From contig JAACEJ010000208.1 in NCBI GenBank assembly GCA_011682565.1, positions 1 through 6,552 of the forward strand: DNA of 6,552 nucleotides, read 5' to 3'. The stretch's first letter is position 1, and each line of letters begins with the position of its first letter. The translations under genes were made by a program, and so were the position numbers. The DNA comes from Actinomycetota bacterium (lineage in GTDB: Bacteria; Zhuqueibacterota; Zhuqueibacteria; Residuimicrobiales; Krinioviventaceae). The notes under the pieces were generated by a model, which was not told the origin of the DNA, made no database searches, and worked only from the letters and a program-made list of their open reading frames with translations. Below are positions 1 to 5,996 of this stretch, piece after piece.

Positions 1-196
1 TCGGACACTTTTCCATGCACGACAGGGAATTACACACATACTTGCAAAACTTGCCCACAACTTCGTTGCGGCTGAAACCTGTGATGCTCTCCGCCCCACG
101 ATTAAAAAAGGTAATCTTGAGATGTTTGTCGACTGTAAAAACACCCTCTCCGATCGAATCGAGAATTTCCCTGGTAAGATCTTTTTCTACCGGCAT
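1..196 (-). CDS. PAS-domain signalling protein, N-terminal fragment
   Basis: This is the first 65 residues of a protein reading leftward off the window edge. The ATG at 196-194 is preceded by GGAGTG (complement of 205-210) with 8 nt spacing, which supports this start. The fragment begins with a short helix (EKDLTREILDSIGEGVFTVD), followed by a PAS core pattern (ITFFNRGAESITGFSRNEVVGK, residues 28-49). Such PAS domains commonly stand at the N-terminus of sigma-54-interacting (NtrC-type) regulators and of sensor histidine kinases in anaerobes; the output domain lies outside the window, so which one it is cannot be told. Just after the GFSRNE helix there are four cysteines at residues 51, 55, 60 and 64 (C-x3-C-x4-C-x3-C), a possible redox or metal site. 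It is transcribed divergently from the cytochrome genes and may regulate them, which is inference from position only. The PAS call is firm; the rest of the protein is unknown. Confidence 0.8.
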   Translation of the reverse strand, partial: MPVEKDLTREILDSIGEGVFTVDKHLKITFFNRGAESITGFSRNEVVGKFCKYVCNSLSCMEKCP

Positions 197-210
197 AAAA
201 TAAACACTCC

Positions 211-226
211 GTTTCAAATATGAAAC
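211..226. promoter_or_regulatory. Inverted repeat GTTTCA-N4-TGAAAC, candidate operator
   Basis: The arms GTTTCA (211-216) and TGAAAC (221-226) are perfectly complementary around an AATA spacer. The dyad lies just upstream of the ribosome binding site of the leftward PAS gene, in its probable leader or promoter, so it could be an operator for that gene. The direct repeat TCCGTTT overlaps the left arm (208-214) and recurs at 229-235, two helical turns away. Short dyads arise by chance in AT-rich DNA, so this is a weak call. Confidence 0.25.
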
Positions 227-305
227 AATCCGTTTAAAATAGAAAATCATATTAAATTTGCAAGAGAAAAAAATAACTTTTTGCTCCTGTTTAAAAATTA
301 TTTTG

Positions 306-333
306 TTGCATTTTAAAATAAAATTGATATTAT
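306..333 (+). promoter_or_regulatory. Tentative sigma-70-like promoter for the tetrahaem cytochrome gene
   Basis: A TATTAT hexamer at 328-333 matches five of six consensus -10 positions. TTGCAT at 306-311, 16 bp upstream, shares only TTG with the -35 consensus. The predicted start would lie about 40 nt before the ATG at 383. In DNA this rich in A and T such matches are common, so the site is only a candidate. Confidence 0.25.
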
Positions 334-382
334 TATATGCAAATTCTTGATGGTAAAATTGTTAAACTACTGGAGGTGCTCC

Positions 383-940
383 ATGAAAAAGGTGATATCT
401 TTAACGATGCCAATTATATTGGGTCTGCTCTTCATTTCTCTGTCGCAACCTGCTGTGGCAAAAGAGGCACAATACATCGGTGTAAAAAAATGCAAAATGT
501 GTCATATGAGCAAAAAACGTGGCAACCAATTTGGAATATGGAGCAAAAGCAAGCATGCTCAGGCCTTCGCAACACTGGCAACAGATGAGGCAAAAGCCGT
601 TGCAAAGAAAGCAGGCGTTGCCGGAGATCCCCAAAAAGCAGCACAATGCTTAAAGTGCCATGTTACCGCTTTTGATGCCCCGGCAACGGCAAAAGCAGCA
701 TCTTTTGATCAATCCGAAGGCGTGGGTTGTGAAACATGCCACGGCCCGGGTTCACTCTACAAATCGATGAAAGTCATGAAAGCATTGGTTGCCGGAACTC
801 AGGATGCCAAAGCTGTTTCTTTCGCAAAGGCAGGAAAAGAAACTTGCCTGCAATGCCACAACAAAAAGAGCCCAAGTTACAAACCGTTTACTTTTGAAGA
901 ACGGTGGAAAGAAATTGCCCATCCGATGCCAGCTCAATAG
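383..940 (+). CDS. Exported tetrahaem c-type cytochrome, c554-like family
   Basis: This encodes a 185-residue periplasmic electron carrier. The ATG at 383 is chosen because GGAGGT (372-377) lies 5 nt upstream and because it opens a clean signal peptide: MKK, a hydrophobic core (residues 9-20) and a probable cut after AVA (residue 26). In-frame ATGs further upstream would give a poorer N-terminus. The mature part has four CXXCH motifs: CKMCH (37-41), CLKCH (89-93), CETCH (116-120) and CLQCH (155-159). The YIGVKKCKMCH opening, the SKHAQAF segment and the CETCHGPGS motif are typical of cytochrome c554-type proteins. Only two other histidines exist, H58 and H180, so at most two haems can have a second histidine from this chain. 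It is followed by a terminator stem-loop, so it may be transcribed alone or more highly than the fusion genes downstream. Its likely partner is the haem domain of those proteins (inferred). The substrate, if any, is unknown. Confidence 0.88.
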   Translation: MKKVISLTMPIILGLLFISLSQPAVAKEAQYIGVKKCKMCHMSKKRGNQFGIWSKSKHAQAFATLATDEAKAVAKKAGVAGDPQKAAQCLKCHVTAFDAPATAKAASFDQSEGVGCETCHGPGSLYKSMKVMKALVAGTQDAKAVSFAKAGKETCLQCHNKKSPSYKPFTFEERWKEIAHPMPAQ

Positions 941-955
941 CATGATGTAAACTCT

Positions 956-995
956 AATCGCCTTGTGATCTTTCGTCACAAGGCGATTCTGTTTT
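956..995 (+). terminator. Stem-loop terminator after the tetrahaem cytochrome gene
   Basis: A perfect 13-bp inverted repeat, AATCGCCTTGTGA (956-968) and its complement (976-988), encloses a 7-nt loop. It is followed by CTGTTTT (989-995), a short and imperfect T tract. It sits 16 nt after the stop codon of the tetrahaem cytochrome gene and about 75 nt before the next gene. The hairpin is clear. Whether it terminates fully or partly (partial readthrough into the fusion genes, or transcript 3'-end protection) cannot be read from sequence. Confidence 0.75.
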
Positions 996-1070
996 ATATG
1001 TGCATAGATTCAATGAATGAAATTATGCTTAAACGGTCAACTTGATAATTTAAAGCGCAGAATGAGTGCA

Positions 1071-3023
1071 ATGAAAAAGCTTGTGTTTTTGCTGGTTGTA
1101 CTGTTTCCTTTATTACTTCTCTCACCGCAGACATATTCCCAAAGCTCCTGTTCCGAATGCCATGGAGATAAAAACTTTACCGGAGTGAGTGCGGACGGAA
1201 AAGAACGCTCTCTTTTTATCGATGAAAATGTTCTCAACAAGTCCGTTCACAGCGAACTGGAATGTGCCGATTGCCATTCAGATGCAAAAGGAGAGCCCCA
1301 TCCGGAAAAACTCGAAAAAGTAAACTGTGGTATGTGCCATGAAGACGAATCGGATAATTATGCACAGGGGATCCATGGGAAATTACTCGCATCAGGAAAC
1401 ATCAATGCCCCAACTTGTGCGTCATGCCACGGGACACATGATATTCTAAGTTCCGGGAACAAACTATCCACGACATATCCAAGTAATTTACCCAAGACCT
1501 GCGGACAGTGCCACAAAAGCGGCGGCATTGCAAGTAGTAGTGGAAATCTTCACGTTCATAAGCCGGTCGAAAACTTTTCAGAAGGAGTCCACGGGCTTGC
1601 TTTGGCCGAAGGAAATGAGCAGGCTGCCAGTTGCAATGACTGCCATGAAAGCCACAAATTGTTACCTCCGTCCGATCCCGGTTCACCCATTTTTCGCATG
1701 AATATTTCACAAACCTGTGGACAATGCCATCAAGACATTGCCGCTGAATATGATGCCAGCATACACGGTATAGCTCTGGCCAATGGCGAAATGGATGCGC
1801 CAACGTGCACCTCTTGTCATGGTGAGCATGCCATCCAATCACCGCAAGTGTCAACTTCTCCCACAAATCCTGCGAACATCTCCGAACAGACCTGTTCGCC
1901 TTGTCATGGTCTCATGAAACTGAATAAAAAATACGGAATTCTGATTAATCCCGTAACCTCATACAATGAGAGCTACCATGGCCTGGCCTCGGAAGGAGGT
2001 TCAAAAGTAGCTGCAAATTGCACAAGCTGTCATGGCATTCATGATATTTTACCTCAATCCAATCCCAATTCCAGCATTAATCCGGCGAACCTGACCAAGA
2101 CGTGCGGCCAATGCCACCCGAACGCTACAAAGACATTTGCGAAAAGTTATATCCACGCCAAACCCATATCACTGGATGACAAAATTGCAAATATCATCCG
2201 CAAGATTTATATCTATCTGATCATAATTGTCATTGGCGGCATGATTTTGCACAATTTTATCATCTGGCTAAGTTATGTGCGCGCAAAATACAGAGCCCTT
2301 CAAACTGAAGAAACTGTGCAACGATTCGACAGACACTGGGTCGTTCAACATATCGCCACTTTCACATCCTTTATTTTGCTTGTCATCACAGGTTTTGCAT
2401 TAAAATTCCCGGATGCAGCTTGGGTCAAGGTTTTAGCCTCTATCGGACTCACCGAGGCGGTTCGCCGTATCGTGCACCGTATTTCAGCAGTCGTCCTCAT
2501 CACAGCAGCAATTTATCAATGGCTCTTTCTGCTCTTTGCTAAAAGCTGGAAAGGTGAACTTTGGAGTCTGATGCCCAATTTTAGAGACATCGGTGATTTT
2601 GTCAATCATATGAAATATCATCTTGGAATTTCCAAAACCAAGCCAAGTTTTGATCGTTACAGCTATATCGAAAAAGCTGAATTTTGGGCCCTTGTTTGGG
2701 GAAATATTATCATGGTATTAACGGGATTAGTCCTCTGGTTTCCCGCTTTTGCAACATATTTTTTCCCCTCGTGGATCGTAAAAGCATCGGAAACGATCCA
2801 TTATTACGAAGCCTGGCTGGCATTCCTGGCAATTCTGTTTTATCACATGTTTTTCGCGATCTTTCACCCGGAAGATTATCCTCTCAATTTTACCGGTCTA
2901 ACAGGAAAAATGCCGAAGGAAGAGGCGCGGGAGCGTTTTCCCAAGTGGTTTAAACGAATAGCAAATGATAAACAAGGCAAAGATAATGAATGGGATTTTC
3001 ACAAAAAAGATATTGGGAAATAA
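1071..3023 (+). CDS. Undecahaem c-type / FdnI-like b-type cytochrome fusion, putative quinol oxidoreductase
   Basis: This is a 650-residue membrane protein numbered from the ATG at 1071. That start opens a compact signal peptide (MKKLVFLL, cut near residue 24) and has a weak AATGAG 4 nt upstream. ATGs at 1062 and 1017 are in frame; 1062 is equally possible. The periplasmic part has 11 CXXCH motifs beginning at residues 27, 65, 86, 116, 144, 188, 216, 246, 275, 317 and 345. Many have the form CXXCHxxH preceded by an HG histidine, giving second ligands. The C-terminal part has five predicted helices (about 379-403, 422-447, 466-489, 536-558, 574-600). H427, H469, H577 and H592 match the four b-haem ligands of the FdnI/HydC fold in order and approximate spacing. 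The fused layout resembles Geobacter CbcL. The inferred role is moving electrons between menaquinol and periplasmic cytochromes. Only 35 nt separate it from the larger paralogue downstream, so the two are probably co-transcribed. The direction of electron flow and the acceptor are unknown. Confidence 0.9.
   Translation: MKKLVFLLVVLFPLLLLSPQTYSQSSCSECHGDKNFTGVSADGKERSLFIDENVLNKSVHSELECADCHSDAKGEPHPEKLEKVNCGMCHEDESDNYAQGIHGKLLASGNINAPTCASCHGTHDILSSGNKLSTTYPSNLPKTCGQCHKSGGIASSSGNLHVHKPVENFSEGVHGLALAEGNEQAASCNDCHESHKLLPPSDPGSPIFRMNISQTCGQCHQDIAAEYDASIHGIALANGEMDAPTCTSCHGEHAIQSPQVSTSPTNPANISEQTCSPCHGLMKLNKKYGILINPVTSYNESYHGLASEGGSKVAANCTSCHGIHDILPQSNPNSSINPANLTKTCGQCHPNATKTFAKSYIHAKPISLDDKIANIIRKIYIYLIIIVIGGMILHNFIIWLSYVRAKYRALQTEETVQRFDRHWVVQHIATFTSFILLVITGFALKFPDAAWVKVLASIGLTEAVRRIVHRISAVVLITAAIYQWLFLLFAKSWKGELWSLMPNFRDIGDFVNHMKYHLGISKTKPSFDRYSYIEKAEFWALVWGNIIMVLTGLVLWFPAFATYFFPSWIVKASETIHYYEAWLAFLAILFYHMFFAIFHPEDYPLNFTGLTGKMPKEEARERFPKWFKRIANDKQGKDNEWDFHKKDIGK
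1149..1892 (+). repeat. Octahaem unit, single copy (first fusion protein)
   Basis: This stretch encodes residues 27-274 of the first fusion protein. Its eight CXXCH motifs are spaced 38, 21, 30, 28, 44, 28 and 30 residues apart, matching the two units of the downstream paralogue within two residues at every step. A trihaem tail (motifs at residues 275, 317 and 345) follows directly. The repeat is seen at protein level; the DNA copies are diverged. Confidence 0.8.
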
Positions 3024-3058
3024 TTTTCACTCTAAAATGAAATAGCTGGAGATCGCGC

Positions 3059-5881
3059 ATGGCTTTTCCACAAGGAATACAGGAATACAGAAAAATATCC
3101 CTGAAATTCAAAGGTACCGTATTTTCGTTCTTATTACTCATTTTTTTTGCATCGTTTGTCGGGGCAGCAGAAGATGAAGATTGTTATGTATGCCATTCCG
3201 ATCCAACTCTTACACGGGAAGTGAATGGCAAAGAAGTTTCGGTTTATGTAAAACCCGACATTCTTAAAGGCACAGTTCACGAAGAAAACGGCTGTGTCTC
3301 CTGCCATATCGATGCCGATGTTAAAGAATTTCCGCATGACGCACCTCTGCAAAAAGTCGATTGCAGTCAATGTCATGATGATGTCGCAAAAGTCTATGCA
3401 CACAGCCTGCATGGAAAAGCCCTCGAGAAAGGAGACCCCGATGCGCCAAGCTGTGCAGACTGCCACGGCAAACACGTCATCCTCAGCCATACAAATCCCA
3501 AAGCACCTACTTTTGTAATGAACATTCCTGTGACCTGTGGCAAGTGCCACAGCGAAAAAAGCGACATAGCCGTCCGCCATAATATTTCTCAAAAAGATAT
3601 TATTAAAAACTATTCCATGTCGATTCACGGCAAGGGATTATTTGAGGGAGGGCTGATCGTAACAGCGGTGTGCACCAGTTGCCATACCGCCCATGATGTG
3701 CTGCCACCCTCGGATCCGAAATCTACAATCAACCGAAACAATATATCTTCGACATGCATGCAATGCCATGCCAACATTGAAAAAGTTCATCAAAAAATTA
3801 TTCGCGGTGAGCTATGGGAAAAAGCGCCCAACGCCATTCCTGTTTGTGTGGATTGCCATTCGCCGCATCAGATTCGTCGTGTATTTTACGCGGAGCGATT
3901 TACCGATGACTACTGTATGAGTTGTCACAAAAATAAAAGCCTTGTGAAAACTTTGCCGGATGGTAAAATTGACTCTTTGTATGTTGATTTATCGGATATT
4001 CAACATTCGGCACATAATCAAAATATTTCCTGCGTCAAATGCCACGTCAATGTCAGTCAGAAGAAACTGCCGGTGTGCAAAAATTCCGGCCGGGTAGACT
4101 GCTCGATGTGTCACGCCCAGGAATCAAAAGATTTCTACTCCGGAATTCACGGGCAATTATTAAAGAAAGGCAACCCCAATGCACCCACATGCACGGAATG
4201 CCATGGGAAACACGATATCTTGCCTAAGACAAATCTTGCGTCGTCGATATTCCCGCGTAACATTCCACATACATGTGCAGAGTGTCATCGTGACGGCCAA
4301 AAGGCGGCGGTACGTTATCTGGGCAAAGAAAAACATATTATTGCTCACTATAAAATGAGTATTCATGGTAAAGGCTTGCTGGAAAGCGGACTGATGGTTT
4401 CTGCTGTTTGCAGCGATTGCCACACTGCTCATAAAGAATTGCCGGCGAGCGATCCGAATTCCAGTGTTAATCCGGCGAATGTGGCGAAAACATGTGCCAC
4501 CTGCCATTTGGGCATTTACGAAGAATTCAAAAATTCTATTCACAGCCCAACAGTAGCAAAAACGGATAAAAAACTGCCCACCTGCAATGACTGCCACAAG
4601 TCTCACGAGATTGAACGCGTGGACAAGGATGATTTTCGAAATGTCATTTTAACCCAATGCGGCGGCTGTCACGAAGATGTAACAAAAACATATTTTGATA
4701 CTTATCACGGAAAAACCTCCAAATTGGGCTATGCAAAGGCAGCTAAATGTTACGACTGCCACGGTTCGCATAATATTTTGCCGCCGAGCAACCCGGCTTC
4801 TACGCTTAGTCGGGCAAACATTGTCGAAACATGCAAGCAGTGCCATCCTAATTCCAACAGAAAATTTACCGGCTACCTGACCCATGCCACGCATCACAAC
4901 AGAATTAAATATCCAATCTTGTTCTACACTTTTTGGGCTATGACTTTTCTTGTCATCGGTGTTTTTACATTTTTCGGCATCCATACGCTGCTGTGGATCC
5001 CGCGTTCTATTCGGGAGAGATCCAAGATAAATAAAATGCTCCATAAAAAGCCGGAAAAATATATGGTTCGTTTCCGGGTTTTCCCGAGGGTATTGCATTT
5101 GCTTGTCATTATCAGCTTTTTGGGGCTTGCCTTCACCGGGATGACAATCAAATTTTCCGGTTTCCAGTGGGCGTTATCAATTAATGAATTCCTGGGAGGC
5201 GTGACTATCGCCAGAATCATTCATCGCCTCTGTGCGCTCATTACCTTTCTATACTTTGGATTACATTTTGTTTATATCTATCAAAATGCCAAAAGAGAGA
5301 AAAAGAGCCTTTGGAAATATATGTTCAGCCGCGAAGGTATGGTGCCGACAAAACGAGATCTCGTCGAGTATTTTCAGACATTCCTGTGGTTTTTGGGGCG
5401 AAAAAAAACGCCGCAATATGGCCGATGGACGTATTGGGAAAAATTTGACTACTTGGCTGTGTTCTGGGGCGTAGCCATTATTGGCTCCACCGGATTGGTG
5501 CTGTGGTTTCCGGAATTTTTTACAAAGTTTTTTCCCGGCTATTTGATCAATGTTGCAACGATTATCCATAGCGATGAGGCGCTCCTGGCGACAGTATTCA
5601 TTTTCACAATTCATTTTTTTAACACCCATTTTCGACCGCAAAAGTTTCCAATGGACAAAGTGATTTTTACAGGCAAAGTGCCGTATGAAGAATGGAAGCA
5701 TGAGAGACCGGGTGAATATAAGATGTTAAAAAAAGAAGGGAAACTTGAGGAACATTTGGACAGCAACCCGCCGCCGCGTTGGTTAGTGATCAGTGCCAAG
5801 ATTTTTGGTTTTTCTGCTCTGTTTTTTGGCTTTGCCCTGGTCATTATGATTATCTGGGCTATGCTGTTTCAATACAAGTAG
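3059..5881 (+). CDS. 19-haem c-type / FdnI-like b-type cytochrome fusion, putative quinol oxidoreductase
   Basis: This is a 940-residue paralogue of the preceding gene product. The ATG at 3059 has GGAGAT (3048-3053) 5 nt upstream. A long n-region precedes a hydrophobic export segment (about 20-35), with probable cleavage after GAA (residue 37). Nineteen CXXCH motifs begin at residues 42, 79, 102, 132, 160, 205, 233, 263, 286, 325, 348, 378, 406, 451, 479, 509, 534, 564 and 592. They form two successive octahaem units and a trihaem tail. Six helices follow (about 618-646, 673-698, 719-741, 798-818, 834-858, 909-937). H680, H722, H837 and H852 stand exactly where the b-haem ligands of the smaller paralogue stand (gaps of 42 and 15 in both). 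Positively charged loops after helices 1, 3 and 5 place those loops in the cytoplasm and the haem domain in the periplasm. The sixth helix, absent from the paralogue, would put the C-terminus in the periplasm. The likely role is quinol/periplasm electron transfer; the acceptor is unknown. Confidence 0.9.
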   Translation: MAFPQGIQEYRKISLKFKGTVFSFLLLIFFASFVGAAEDEDCYVCHSDPTLTREVNGKEVSVYVKPDILKGTVHEENGCVSCHIDADVKEFPHDAPLQKVDCSQCHDDVAKVYAHSLHGKALEKGDPDAPSCADCHGKHVILSHTNPKAPTFVMNIPVTCGKCHSEKSDIAVRHNISQKDIIKNYSMSIHGKGLFEGGLIVTAVCTSCHTAHDVLPPSDPKSTINRNNISSTCMQCHANIEKVHQKIIRGELWEKAPNAIPVCVDCHSPHQIRRVFYAERFTDDYCMSCHKNKSLVKTLPDGKIDSLYVDLSDIQHSAHNQNISCVKCHVNVSQKKLPVCKNSGRVDCSMCHAQESKDFYSGIHGQLLKKGNPNAPTCTECHGKHDILPKTNLASSIFPRNIPHTCAECHRDGQKAAVRYLGKEKHIIAHYKMSIHGKGLLESGLMVSAVCSDCHTAHKELPASDPNSSVNPANVAKTCATCHLGIYEEFKNSIHSPTVAKTDKKLPTCNDCHKSHEIERVDKDDFRNVILTQCGGCHEDVTKTYFDTYHGKTSKLGYAKAAKCYDCHGSHNILPPSNPASTLSRANIVETCKQCHPNSNRKFTGYLTHATHHNRIKYPILFYTFWAMTFLVIGVFTFFGIHTLLWIPRSIRERSKINKMLHKKPEKYMVRFRVFPRVLHLLVIISFLGLAFTGMTIKFSGFQWALSINEFLGGVTIARIIHRLCALITFLYFGLHFVYIYQNAKREKKSLWKYMFSREGMVPTKRDLVEYFQTFLWFLGRKKTPQYGRWTYWEKFDYLAVFWGVAIIGSTGLVLWFPEFFTKFFPGYLINVATIIHSDEALLATVFIFTIHFFNTHFRPQKFPMDKVIFTGKVPYEEWKHERPGEYKMLKKEGKLEEHLDSNPPPRWLVISAKIFGFSALFFGFALVIMIIWAMLFQYK
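3182..3913 (+). repeat. Octahaem unit, copy 1 of 2 (second fusion protein)
   Basis: This encodes residues 42-285. CXXCH spacing is 37, 23, 30, 28, 45, 28 and 30, then 23 to the first motif of copy 2. Non-motif histidines that could be second haem ligands include H74, H93, H118, H139, H190, H212 and H270. Confidence 0.8.
3914..4657 (+). repeat. Octahaem unit, copy 2 of 2 (second fusion protein)
   Basis: This encodes residues 286-533. CXXCH spacing is 39, 23, 30, 28, 45, 28 and 30, almost identical to copy 1. The region between motifs one and two (…LPDGKIDSLYVD…) also aligns with copy 1 (…VNGKEVSVYVKP…) and with the first fusion protein (…ADGKERSLFIDE…). The PH histidine present in both other units is lacking here; V339-C340 occupy the place. 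A trihaem tail (motifs at 534, 564 and 592) follows. Confidence 0.8.
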
Positions 5882-5943
5882 GAAAATTAATAGGGACGGT
5901 TCATTTGCGGAAGGACGATCTGTTCTTTGTAATGGGATCGACT

Positions 5944-5982
5944 AAAAAACCCGTTCAGCTTTGTTAACTGAACGGGTTTTTT
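5944..5982. terminator. Bidirectional rho-independent terminator
   Basis: A perfect 15-bp stem, AAAAAACCCGTTCAG (5944-5958) and its complement (5968-5982), encloses a 9-nt loop. The stem ends in six A on the left and six T on the right, so it has a U tract when read from either side. It lies between two convergent genes, 62 nt after the stop of the large cytochrome gene and 14 nt after the stop of aspS, and most likely ends both transcripts. The 62 nt between the cytochrome stop and the stem hold nothing I recognise. Confidence 0.9.
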
Positions 5983-5996
5983 ATTTCATATCCACG

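Larger units (their letters stand above)
197..382. other. AT-rich divergent intergenic region
   Basis: This 186-bp gap separates the leftward PAS gene from the rightward cytochrome genes and must hold the promoters for both. It is much richer in A and T than the coding DNA, with several A and T runs and a perfect 10-bp palindrome ATTTTAAAAT at 310-319. The side near the PAS gene carries a small dyad (211-226) and two copies of TCCGTTT, 21 bp apart (208-214 and 229-235). I see no open reading frame with a ribosome binding site and no tRNA. I found no sigma-54 (-24/-12) element on the plus strand. Confidence 0.7.

Noticed and set aside
15..203. Plus-strand 62-codon open frame at the left edge
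   Set aside because: It is antisense to the PAS-domain fragment, has no ribosome binding site or recognisable motif, and its composition follows the opposite strand.
208..239. CRISPR-like repeat because of GTTTCAAA and TGAAAC
   Set aside because: There are no further copies, no regular spacers and no cas genes.
324..342. FNR-like or other anaerobic regulator box (TTGATAT ... ATATGCAA)
   Set aside because: The two halves match only with a bulge and do not fit TTGAT-N4-ATCAA; AT-rich background explains it.
240..382. Sigma-54 (-24/-12) promoter, expected if the PAS protein is an NtrC-type activator of the cluster
   Set aside because: TTGCA-like -12 pieces occur (for example near 306-310) but none has the GG element at the required distance upstream.
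1017..1070. Longer N-terminus for the first fusion gene starting at the ATG at 1017
   Set aside because: It would add a charged 18-residue stretch before the signal peptide and has no ribosome binding site. The ATG at 1062 cannot be excluded.
1402..1866. Minus-strand 154-codon open frame rich in Cys, His and Trp
   Set aside because: It is antisense to the repeated CXXCH region of the first fusion gene. The Cys/His/Trp pattern comes from the complement of haem-motif codons.
3182..4657. Assembly artefact as source of the double octahaem unit
   Set aside because: The two copies clearly differ in sequence throughout and the frame is continuous, which a collapsed or duplicated read would not give.
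4160..5701. Several minus-strand open frames of about 150 codons (4160-4606, 4649-5098, 5261-5701)
   Set aside because: All lie within the 19-haem fusion gene, lack start signals and show no family motif; they are shadows.
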